Below, piece by piece: positions 9,706 through 16,712 of a stretch of 34,655 nucleotides of DNA; the stretch's first letter is position 1; every line of letters begins with the position of its first letter. The DNA lies in IMG/VR virus record IMGVR_UViG_3300007538_000089, positions 1 to 34,655 of that record; one strand, written 5' to 3'. Under the pieces are notes generated by a model, which saw only the letters and a program-made list of their open reading frames with translations, did not search any database and was not told where the DNA came from. This DNA is from a virus. The translations under genes and the position numbers were made by a program.

Positions 9706-10206
9706 TTAACGTATCAATTCCATACCAAAATATGCATCACGAGTCCATCCTCGAGTTGCACCTGAATTTTGACAAAAAAATGCTTCAAAATAATCGCCTG
9801 CAACTACAGGAATAGCAGGCCAATGTTGTATATAGGTTTCATCTTCTGATCCACTAGAATCGTGCTGTGCAGAAAATACAATGTTAGTCCCATCTACAAC
9901 AATAGTCGATCTATTACGGTATATTGCACGTCCAGTAAATGTATATGTTACAGATTCGTTAATTGGGCCATAAAAAAAAAATTTAGCAAAACTATACCCT
10001 GATGGAATCGTTAATCTAGTCGGGTTAGCTAGGTCAAAGCAACCGTCGGTATCGTAAAGTACATTTGACCATTGGAGATACGTCCATGTATTTGTAACAA
10101 TCGATTGTGCTGTTCTAACAAATACTCCAGAATATGATTGATTTGAATTACTTTGTATTCCTGAAAAGTTTATGTTTTGTAAAAATTCTTTAACATCTGT
10201 TGCCAT
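9706..10206 (-). CDS. C1q-like head-domain tail protein
   Basis: 166 residues. After a short tag (MATDVKEFLQNINF) shared with two collagen-like fibre proteins, nearly the whole protein is a single beta-sandwich that resembles the C1q/TNF-type jelly-roll heads seen on phage fibres. Visible landmarks are FVRTAQSIVTNTWTYLQWS, a buried aromatic stretch FAKFFFYGPIN, and the final GWTRDAYFGMELIR. Trimeric C1q-like heads commonly contact receptors, so this is a candidate receptor-binding tip or cap. It sits between a tail accessory gene and a collagen-like gene in the minus-strand fibre module. The fold assignment is from pattern recognition, not from a search. Confidence 0.65.
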   Translation of the reverse strand: MATDVKEFLQNINFSGIQSNSNQSYSGVFVRTAQSIVTNTWTYLQWSNVLYDTDGCFDLANPTRLTIPSGYSFAKFFFYGPINESVTYTFTGRAIYRNRSTIVVDGTNIVFSAQHDSSGSEDETYIQHWPAIPVVAGDYFEAFFCQNSGATRGWTRDAYFGMELIR

Positions 10207-10215
10207 TTTATTTCC

Positions 10216-10758
10216 TTACCAATTAATTGTAGGTAGTTCTGCAATAAGTTCTGTAACTGTAGGCAAGATCCTACTTCCATTATTTACATCGTCAAATACT
10301 TGATACGCATACGTCCAACAAGCATCCCTCCAATTTACACCAGCTTGTCCTTCTAATGCAAATGTAGTATTAGGTGATGTTGCATAAGTACACAAAGAAA
10401 GAATACCATCATAGTTTCTTTCTTGTACTGTTGTATCTAAATGATTTTGTATAGCATCCATATATTTTTTTGTTAATAATGTAATATTATTATCAATTTC
10501 TTCTTGTGTTAAATTTACTATAGTATATCCAATAGTCCAAACACCATCAATTAATGAAGGTTGTTCATCTTGAACTAATTTTTGTGTATCTAAATCATAA
10601 ACAGGTTTTTCTAAATAAACTACTTTAAAAACATCATAAGATTCTAATAAAGAATCTGTAGGTGTTTTTGGAAAACTGGTTTGTGGGTTATCTTTTCTCA
10701 AATTGCCGATTGAATAAGGATATTTTTCGACCGTTTGATTGTTAATTTTTACATACAT
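10216..10758 (-). CDS. Tail-fibre accessory / assembly-type protein
   Basis: 180 residues beginning MYVKINNQTVEKYPYSIG, followed by LRKDNPQTSFPKTP. This N-terminal pattern is widespread in phage proteins encoded next to tail fibres. The middle (DGVWTIGYTIVNLTQEEID) leads into a helical C-terminal half with YMDAIQNHLDTTVQERNYDG and a conserved-looking WRDACWTYAYQVFDDV. There is no enzyme motif. It lies ten bases from the C1q-like gene in the same operon. A chaperone or minor structural role in fibre assembly is likely by context, but the exact function of the family is not established. Confidence 0.6.
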   Translation of the reverse strand: MYVKINNQTVEKYPYSIGNLRKDNPQTSFPKTPTDSLLESYDVFKVVYLEKPVYDLDTQKLVQDEQPSLIDGVWTIGYTIVNLTQEEIDNNITLLTKKYMDAIQNHLDTTVQERNYDGILSLCTYATSPNTTFALEGQAGVNWRDACWTYAYQVFDDVNNGSRILPTVTELIAELPTINW

Positions 10759-10770
10759 TTTTTTGTTTCC

Positions 10771-11406
10771 TTAGCTTACATAGAAAGATAACGCATTCGT
10801 ACACCAATCAGCACTATACAATCCTGATTCGGAACGAACGGTTGAACTACCAGTTGTATCCACAAATTCATCAACAACTCTAAAATTAGTTAAACTACCG
10901 TCTGCAGTACCTAATAATCGTTGATTAGTTCCTGATACAGTTCCAATGTTGCTGTTATTTGGTGCTTTACAAAAATGTGACACTATTAATGCTGGAACGG
11001 TATTTATTGTTTGTGAAGTAGTTGACGCATTTGTTCCATTACTATTGTTAGTTGATGTGTTACTATAAGTGATCGACCCACTTAACGGTCGATATTGAAT
11101 TACACCACATTGTGTTCTATCTTGACTGTTTCCTAATGTGAAATCTGTTTCCGAACCGTCAGATATTTTATAAAAGGTAGCAATTCGTGTTTGTCCTCCT
11201 TGTGTAAAACTAGCAGCTAACGTCCATCCGGAAGGAGTTGTTGTGTCTCCTCCGCTACACACGCATAACACTAATAAATCACCTGCTTGTAAATCGGTTG
11301 TTGGAATATCTACTGTTGGTAAACTTCCTGATGACATATTTCCAACCGAAACAAAATCAATAGATAACGGTATTGATGAAGTGGATAATAATTTATTAAA
11401 AATCAT
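10771..11406 (-). CDS. Beta-sandwich virion protein (start corrected)
   Basis: The preferred start is the ATG at 11404-11406, giving MIFNKLLSTSSIPLSIDF and 211 residues; its A overlaps the last base of the upstream stop in a TAATG arrangement used repeatedly in this module. A longer frame to 11454 exists but would overlap the upstream fibre gene by 49 bases and begins with a basic, low-likelihood peptide. The protein is rich in Thr, Ser and Gly with beta-strand patterning (LQAGDLLVLCVCSGGD, then TTTPSGWTLAASF). This pattern is common in phage and bacterial surface proteins with immunoglobulin-like or lectin-like sandwiches. Probably a minor fibre or tip component; not assigned to a named family. 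Confidence 0.65.
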   Translation of the reverse strand: MIFNKLLSTSSIPLSIDFVSVGNMSSGSLPTVDIPTTDLQAGDLLVLCVCSGGDTTTPSGWTLAASFTQGGQTRIATFYKISDGSETDFTLGNSQDRTQCGVIQYRPLSGSITYSNTSTNNSNGTNASTTSQTINTVPALIVSHFCKAPNNSNIGTVSGTNQRLLGTADGSLTNFRVVDEFVDTTGSSTVRSESGLYSADWCTNALSFYVS

Positions 11407-12551
11407 TAAGCATCTCCTACTCTTGCTCCGTAGATTACAGAACCAACTTTCCATAATGTTATTACGGTATATCCAGTAGTGTTTAATGTTGGTGCTGTTC
11501 CACCATCAGTTTTCCATGTAATAGATAAAGAAGTCCATGTAATAGTATAATCTGTACCATCATCTATCATTAATGTAATAGATTGGCCATCATTCCATGT
11601 TCCAGCAGTTGGTGTAGAAGATGCTGTTAAAGTCCATGTTTGAATTGAACCATTAGTAGGAGATAATGCTGGAGTAGTTCCAGTTACGGCAAATACTTCT
11701 TCGGTATAACCGTCATTTAAGATTGCACCTGATAAAGTATTATTAGATATTGGTTTCCAATCAGTTCCTCCAATATTCCTGTATAATAATTCTGTGCTAG
11801 TATCGTAATGTAATGCAACTGCTCCAGCATGCGGCCTAGTAATAGATCCTGTAGGAGTACCGTTGCTACTGTTAATCCATAAGAAATCTGAAGTTGCAGT
11901 TGTTGCTAGTTGTGCATTACCGACTATTATATCACCGTTAGTAACTATAATCCCAGAAGTTGTTACTGTTCCAGTACTTGGATTATATGTTAATTTTGAC
12001 GAACTGGTATAAATTGTATCTAATACACCGGTACTTACAGTTGTATACGTTACAAATCGTTCCGAATTATCTGTTAAATTGTCAGTAATAGTAACATTAC
12101 TTGTAGACCCCGTATAACCAATTATACCTTGTGATCCATCATATCCGACTGATCCAGTATAACCAGTTGTACCTTGTGAGCCAGTATAACCTAAATCACC
12201 ACTTGATCCATCATACCCAACTGATCCCGTATAACCAATTATACCTTGTGAGCCGGTATAACCTAAATCACCACTTGATCCATCATACCCAACTGATCCA
12301 GAATATCCTGTAGTACCTTGTGAGCCAGTATAACCTAAATCACCACTTGATCCCGTATAACCAATTGTACCTTGTGAACCATCATATCCAACTGATCCAG
12401 CATATCCTGTAGTACCTTGTGAGCCAGTATATCCAATTGTACCTTGTGAACCATCATATCCAACTGATCCAGTATAACCAATTATACCTTGTGAGCCATC
12501 GTATCCTGCAATTAACGTAGATTGCAAAAGTGTTTTAACGTCAACGGTCAT
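11406..12551 (-). CDS. Collagen-like tail fibre protein
   Basis: 381 residues. The tag MTVDVKTLLQSTLIA is followed by about 45 uninterrupted Gly-X-Y triplets (residues 16-150) built from GYDGSQ, GYTGSV and GYTGSSGDL units, with no proline in the Y positions. A beta-rich globular part follows: GNAQLATTATSDFLWINS, then LHYDTSTELLYRN, a motif common in phage fibre proteins. The C-terminal segment (WTLTASSTPTAGTWNDGQS, then YTITWTSLSITWK) resembles other phage tail-tip domains. It heads a tightly packed pair, its stop overlapping the next ATG as TAATG. A trimeric fibre shaft with terminal knob is the expected structure. Confidence 0.78.
   Translation of the reverse strand: MTVDVKTLLQSTLIAGYDGSQGIIGYTGSVGYDGSQGTIGYTGSQGTTGYAGSVGYDGSQGTIGYTGSSGDLGYTGSQGTTGYSGSVGYDGSSGDLGYTGSQGIIGYTGSVGYDGSSGDLGYTGSQGTTGYTGSVGYDGSQGIIGYTGSTSNVTITDNLTDNSERFVTYTTVSTGVLDTIYTSSSKLTYNPSTGTVTTSGIIVTNGDIIVGNAQLATTATSDFLWINSSNGTPTGSITRPHAGAVALHYDTSTELLYRNIGGTDWKPISNNTLSGAILNDGYTEEVFAVTGTTPALSPTNGSIQTWTLTASSTPTAGTWNDGQSITLMIDDGTDYTITWTSLSITWKTDGGTAPTLNTTGYTVITLWKVGSVIYGARVGDA
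12102..12506 (-). repeat. Collagen-like Gly-X-Y coding repeat
   Basis: About 405 bp encoding 45 Gly-X-Y triplets. Tyr or Ser regularly fills the X position and Thr, Asp, Gln or Val the Y position. The DNA units (complement of ggttatactgg and ggttatgatgg) are near-identical in 18-27-bp blocks, which would favour slippage or recombination between copies and with the related stretch at 9480-9640. Confidence 0.8.
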
Positions 12552-12568
12552 TACTAAATCCTTTTAAT

Positions 12569-12898
12569 TTACACAATCTCTAATATATTTGCAAATACTT
12601 CAACATCGCTATTAGTTGTTGACTTTGCTCTTAAAATATCGCCTGCTTCTAAAGTTATTTTACCAAATTCTAATGTTGACCCAATTGGAACAGGTAAATT
12701 TAATCCTAATGTTCTTGTTGTTAATGCCGACATATCGAAAACTTCTAATGTAACTTCGCCGGGTATAGTTCCATTAATATTAGAAAAATACAATGAAAAT
12801 ATAACTGCTGATGCTGATGCTGGACTTGCAGGACATGTATATATGTCGTTTGAAGTTGTACTTAGAATAATTGAAGCATTTTTAAAGATATTAGCCAT
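12569..12898 (-). CDS. Small beta-sandwich virion protein
   Basis: 109 residues, beginning MANIFKNASIILSTTSNDIY and continuing TCPASPASASAVIFSLYFSN. The pattern of a short N-terminal strand, a YTCP-like turn and an acidic beta core with LEAGDILRAKSTTNSD matches small conserved proteins found near tail-fibre genes of marine T4-like phages. The protein at 13186-13542 has the same overall plan. It has no enzyme motifs or membrane segments. Probably a minor structural protein of tail or fibre base; function unknown. Confidence 0.6.
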   Translation of the reverse strand: MANIFKNASIILSTTSNDIYTCPASPASASAVIFSLYFSNINGTIPGEVTLEVFDMSALTTRTLGLNLPVPIGSTLEFGKITLEAGDILRAKSTTNSDVEVFANILEIV

Positions 12899-12913
12899 TC
12901 TTAATCCTTTTTA

Positions 12914-13186
12914 TTAACTTAATGCAATAATCATTGCAATCGATGTATCTGATGCTTGTGATTGCATTGTTCTCCAGCTACTATTTTCATAAAATTCAAA
13001 TAGATTAGAATCTGTATTGTATCTAATATGACCGTTAGCTGGAACATCCGGTCTTTCATCATATGACCCTTTTGGTACTAACAGTGAATTACTACTGTCA
13101 ATCACTGCTTGACCATTTATATCGTACTTAATACCCGGTCCTTGTATTGATCTTAAATTAGTATTTTGTGATTTAATTAATCTCAT
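12914..13186 (-). CDS. Small tail-fibre-type structural protein
   Basis: 90 residues. The centre carries LLVPKGSYDERPDVPANGHI and then RYNTDSNLFEFYENSSW, a signature repeatedly seen in phage fibre proteins (a short loop followed by an antiparallel hairpin ending in a Trp). As a stand-alone protein this short it may be a fibre-base adaptor. The ATG shares its last base with the stop of the upstream gene (TAATG at 13184-13188), implying coupled translation. The C-terminus is short and hydrophobic (SIAMIIALS). Confidence 0.6.
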   Translation of the reverse strand: MRLIKSQNTNLRSIQGPGIKYDINGQAVIDSSNSLLVPKGSYDERPDVPANGHIRYNTDSNLFEFYENSSWRTMQSQASDTSIAMIIALS

Positions 13187-13542
13187 TATAACTCCAAATA
13201 ACTAATCGTTGCTGCTAACGTAGTTAGCGTATTTCCCAAGTCGGGTTGTGCAACAAATACAACTTTATCACCTTCATTTAAAACAATACGTTCAGAATCA
13301 AATGTAAATGTTTCTTTTGGTGGAAGCAATAACTCTCTTATTACTAATGTAATATCATTGCTAACTGCTTTTGTATTTGGTACTAAGTGCATATCAAAAC
13401 TAGCAGAATCAACTAATGATGTATTACATACTAGAATATTAGTAATAGCTATTGTTTTTCCTACGGGAACGCCATCGGTACTTAAATAGTTTCCTATTAA
13501 ATCTAGTTGTGTTGATGTTAGTTGTGCATTTATAATAGCCAT
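13186..13542 (-). CDS. Small beta-sandwich virion protein, related in plan to 12569-12898
   Basis: 118 residues, starting MAIINAQLTSTQLDLIGNYL. The core (GKTIAITNILVCNTSLVDSA, then FDMHLVPN) and the terminal KVVFVAQPDLGNTLTTLAAT give alternating hydrophobic strands consistent with a small jelly-roll. Similar proteins sit beside fibre genes in several T4-like phages of aquatic bacteria. Together with the two genes downstream it forms a compact cluster of short structural proteins, perhaps subunits of one baseplate or fibre-base accessory. No specific function can be assigned. Confidence 0.6.
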   Translation of the reverse strand: MAIINAQLTSTQLDLIGNYLSTDGVPVGKTIAITNILVCNTSLVDSASFDMHLVPNTKAVSNDITLVIRELLLPPKETFTFDSERIVLNEGDKVVFVAQPDLGNTLTTLAATISYLEL

Positions 13543-13551
13543 TTTATATCC

Positions 13552-14526
13552 TTAAAATATCAAGCTATATATAATAGCTCTATTTTTACTTATCAATTCA
13601 TCTCTTGTGCTATCAGCATTTACAAAAAATAATCCAGTTTTACCTGAACTTTCTGCTGCTGAATAAATCTTAACTCCTTGAGTAGGAGTTAATGGTTGGG
13701 ATAAGGGATTATCTATGTCTGCTAAACTATCAATATGCAAACTATCGTTAATTCTTACAGAACTAATACCTGGCGATTTTAATATTAAATCTGTATCTAA
13801 TTCAATAGTAGACATTTCATTGTTTACTATTTTAATATCAGTTAAACTAAAACCTATGTTAGTAAAAGCTCCAACTAATGTACTATCAACTGTAAATTCT
13901 ATAGTACTGTTTAATCCAGTACTTTCTTCATCTTTAACAGCAACACTAGTTGGATCAATATAGCCATCGCGTAATACTGTTATGTTATAAACAGTAAATG
14001 CTTCTTCGATTGTATCATCAACATACTTTTTATTTGTAATATGATCATCATCTGTAACATATAATTCATAATCAGTAGTACCTGTTACACTAATAACACC
14101 AGTTCCACTATTAATTAAATATAAATCACCACCTCCAGTTGAGATAGAATTAGCGCGAAGTCCTACTAATTCATTGTCGTGATTCTTAAATACAAATCCT
14201 CCTGATTGCGTAGTTTCAGTTGATGGATCTCTCCAAGTGATATCTTCGTCAAATACAAAATACGCATCTACAAATGTACCTCGGTTTATCCGTATACCTG
14301 ATTCATTTAATGAGATGCCTGCGCCAGTTTCGCCTTCATTTAGGTTAATAATATTATCTTTTACAGTAAGTTCTTCCGACTTAACTGTGGTAGTATTCCC
14401 TTCGACTAATAAATCGCCGGTAACTACTACTCGTCCGATTTCTTCTCCAGTGTTTAATATAATATCGCCGCCAGGTTGTACAGACAGTTTATAATTACCA
14501 TTTGGAATATTTACAAATTTTGACAT
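13552..14526 (-). CDS. Tail fibre / baseplate-proximal structural protein
   Basis: 324 residues. The N-terminus (MSKFVNIPNGNYKLSVQPGG, then DIILNTGEEIGRVVVTGDLL) and the following VEGNTTTVKSEELTVKDNII belong to a family common at the start of fibre proteins of cyanophages and other marine myoviruses, usually written GDLxVxGxTTTVxSxxLTVxDN. This is followed by INLNEGETGAGISLNESGIR and a mostly beta C-terminus with a segment of the type PLTPTQGVKIYSAAESSGKT. It is probably a virion protein at the fibre base. It follows the gene at 14565-14975 closely on the same transcript. Confidence 0.7.
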   Translation of the reverse strand: MSKFVNIPNGNYKLSVQPGGDIILNTGEEIGRVVVTGDLLVEGNTTTVKSEELTVKDNIINLNEGETGAGISLNESGIRINRGTFVDAYFVFDEDITWRDPSTETTQSGGFVFKNHDNELVGLRANSISTGGGDLYLINSGTGVISVTGTTDYELYVTDDDHITNKKYVDDTIEEAFTVYNITVLRDGYIDPTSVAVKDEESTGLNSTIEFTVDSTLVGAFTNIGFSLTDIKIVNNEMSTIELDTDLILKSPGISSVRINDSLHIDSLADIDNPLSQPLTPTQGVKIYSAAESSGKTGLFFVNADSTRDELISKNRAIIYSLIF

Positions 14527-14564
14527 AGATTAAATCCTAATTTTGGAAAATATCTCCCAAATAT

Positions 14565-14975
14565 TTACTGGCTATCCACAGCCGCCGTTAAATCGCCATC
14601 AGTGTTACCACCTTGTTCACCTACTGTAAATTTAATTCGGTTAGCTGCAATACTATCATCGGTAGTTTCATCAAATGTTTCATATGCAATAGTTCTATTA
14701 TGCAATTTTGTCACTTGTACAACTGAAGAATCATCTAATGTAGCATCCAGCGCAAATTCACCTTCTGATAAGTCTCCTGCACTTTGATTTACTAATGTTA
14801 ACACTTCAGTAGTAGAGCCATCGCTAACTTTAAACTTACGTGATGACCGTTGTGATACGATCCAAGCTGGAGTTGACGAATATGCAACTTCACTTGCACC
14901 TGTAAAATAATATCTTGATACTGCAATTTTACCAGCTCCTTGGCCGATAAATTTCTTATTAATTGGGCGTCCCAT
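14565..14975 (-). CDS. Conserved structural protein of T4-like aquatic phages
   Basis: 136 residues, beginning MGRPINKKFIGQGAGKIAVS, a start seen in short virion proteins of T4-like cyanophages and relatives, followed by beta strands (KFKVSDGSTTEVLTLVNQS) and an acidic C-terminal tail. The ATG has a strong ribosome-binding site (AAGGAGAAAAAA). It is the first gene of the fibre module, with a late-promoter-like octamer 85 bases upstream, so the module may be read from here towards base 1. The biochemical role is unknown. Confidence 0.62.
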   Translation of the reverse strand: MGRPINKKFIGQGAGKIAVSRYYFTGASEVAYSSTPAWIVSQRSSRKFKVSDGSTTEVLTLVNQSAGDLSEGEFALDATLDDSSVVQVTKLHNRTIAYETFDETTDDSIAANRIKFTVGEQGGNTDGDLTAAVDSQ

Positions 14976-15060
14976 TTTTTTCTCCTTGTGACTTTTTACG
15001 TCATACGCTGCGGGTACAGCATAAGTCTTTCATATAGAAAGCACACTATTATGACATAAG

Positions 15061-15068
15061 TATTTATC
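15061..15068 (-). promoter_or_regulatory. Late-promoter-like octamer GATAAATA
   Basis: Minus-strand GATAAATA, 85 bases upstream of the ATG at 14975 and the best candidate start for the whole fibre module. It lies back to back with the plus-strand sigma70-type promoter at 15090-15118, so this 165-bp gap looks like a divergent early/late control region. Confidence 0.5.
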
Positions 15069-15089
15069 AAATTTAAATATTTACATCAT

Positions 15090-15118
15090 TTGACTTTTAA
15101 TTAAATACAATGTATAAT
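15090..15118 (+). promoter_or_regulatory. Sigma70-type promoter for the endonuclease pair
   Basis: TTGACT at 15090-15095 and TATAAT at 15113-15118 are separated by 17 bases, the optimal spacing. The predicted start is near 15125, giving a leader of about 16 bases before the ATG at 15141. This differs from the late octamers that serve the structural genes and suggests recognition by unmodified host RNA polymerase. Confidence 0.75.
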
Positions 15119-15140
15119 ATATGTTATTTGATTATCTCTT

Positions 15141-16712
15141 ATGATTAAACAATTACAACTGTTAGTTGAAACAACTTCATCGAAACAATTATCATCTAAA
15201 TTAAAACAAAATAAAGAACTTTTTGCATTTGTTCAATCTTATTTTGGTAATACTATTTCAGAAAAAATATACAATGTTTTACATCCAAATTTAAATGTTT
15301 GTATACACAATAATCATAAGAAATTTGTTAGCTTTCAACAAGGATATAAAAATTGTGGCAGGGCTTCTGTATGCCAATGTACTCGTGATTCTGTTAGCAG
15401 TTCAGTATCAAAAAGTAAGCAAGAGTATTCAGATGATAAGAAACAAGAAATTAATCATAAAAGGTCTCAAACTTGTTTAAGTAAGTACGGTGTTGCTAAC
15501 GTGGGGCAATCTGCTACAGCAAAGAAAGCTCATTCCGATTTTTATAATAATAAACATAATGTTAATCGTGTAACTCAGCAAATTAAAAATACAAAGGAAT
15601 TAAGGTATGGTAATGAGAATTACGTTAATACTGAAAAAATGAAATCAACTTGGAAGTTAAGATATGGAATAGATTACTGGGCAAATCGATGTAATAATGA
15701 AAATTTGTTAACATTACATAATAAAGAAGATCTCGATCAGTTATTTCAATTGTATTCCATCGAAGATATTTCTTCTAAATTGAATGTACACCCACAAACA
15801 GTCTATAAATATTTAAATAAACATCAACTTAGATCTCCATTTAAAAGTTTAGAGGAAGAAGAACTAGTTAAATTTATTCAATCTCTTGGAATCAATAATA
15901 TTGTTAGAAATACTAGGACGTTAATACCAAGTAAAAAAGAAATTGATATTTATTTACCTGATTTCAATATAGCATTTGAATATAATGGTGTATACTGGCA
16001 TCACGAATTAATCGAACATATTGATAAAAATTATCATTATAATAAATTTTTAGAGTGTCAACAAAAAGATATTCAATTGATAACTATATTTTCTACATTT
16101 TGGAAAAGTAAACCTAATATTGTTAAACAAATTATAAGAAATAAATTAAAATTGCAAGCTAATTCCGTATACGCTAGATCGTGTAATATTGTATTGTTAA
16201 CATCAAAAGATATTCGTGAATTTTTAAATACTAATCATATTCAAGGATATACTCCAGCTTCAATTGTATATGGATTATCTTACAACAATGAGTTAGTAGC
16301 AGTTATGACGTTTAGTAAACCTAGATTAGGAATAGGAAAATTAGAAGATAATTGTTATGAATTAGTAAGATTTGCTAGTTCAAAAAGAGTAGTAGGTGGT
16401 GCCGGAAAATTATTAAAAGCATTTGAAAGAGATTATTTACCTAAAAAACTAATCTCTTATTCAGATAATGAATGGAGTGTTGGAAAATTATATCAATCAT
16501 TAAACTTTACATTAGATACTAATATAAAACCAAGTTATTGGTATGTAAAGCCAAAAGAAGAACGATTAATCCATCGATTTAATTATTCTAAACAAAAATT
16601 AGTTAAAATGGGTTTTGATCCAAATAAGTCTGAAAAACAAATCACATCGGAAATAGGGTTATTAAAAATTTGGGATTGTGGTAAAATGAAGTGGATTAAA
16701 GAGTACAAATGA
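15141..16712 (+). CDS. Homing-endonuclease-like protein (Vsr/EDxHD-type nuclease plus GNAT/Mom-like domain)
   Basis: 523 residues. In order: a Cys-containing segment (CIHN at about 53, then NCGRASVCQCT at about 71-81) that may bind zinc; three copies of a K-x-RYG or K-x-KYG motif (SKYGVANVG, LRYGNENYV, LRYGIDYWA); a helix-turn-helix (IEDISSKLNVHPQTVYKYL, about 206-225); a nuclease core with KEIDIYLPDFNIAFEYNG followed by VYWHHE (about 265-290), which fits the Vsr-like EDxHD homing endonucleases; and a C-terminal part (YELVRFASSKRVVGGAGKLL, then ISYSDNEWSVGKLYQSLNF) that resembles GNAT or Mom-type folds. It is transcribed against all neighbours and overlaps the next gene by ATGA. The ribosome-binding site is weak. 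A mobile homing endonuclease is likely; function of the C-terminal domain is open. Confidence 0.75.
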   Translation: MIKQLQLLVETTSSKQLSSKLKQNKELFAFVQSYFGNTISEKIYNVLHPNLNVCIHNNHKKFVSFQQGYKNCGRASVCQCTRDSVSSSVSKSKQEYSDDKKQEINHKRSQTCLSKYGVANVGQSATAKKAHSDFYNNKHNVNRVTQQIKNTKELRYGNENYVNTEKMKSTWKLRYGIDYWANRCNNENLLTLHNKEDLDQLFQLYSIEDISSKLNVHPQTVYKYLNKHQLRSPFKSLEEEELVKFIQSLGINNIVRNTRTLIPSKKEIDIYLPDFNIAFEYNGVYWHHELIEHIDKNYHYNKFLECQQKDIQLITIFSTFWKSKPNIVKQIIRNKLKLQANSVYARSCNIVLLTSKDIREFLNTNHIQGYTPASIVYGLSYNNELVAVMTFSKPRLGIGKLEDNCYELVRFASSKRVVGGAGKLLKAFERDYLPKKLISYSDNEWSVGKLYQSLNFTLDTNIKPSYWYVKPKEERLIHRFNYSKQKLVKMGFDPNKSEKQITSEIGLLKIWDCGKMKWIKEYK

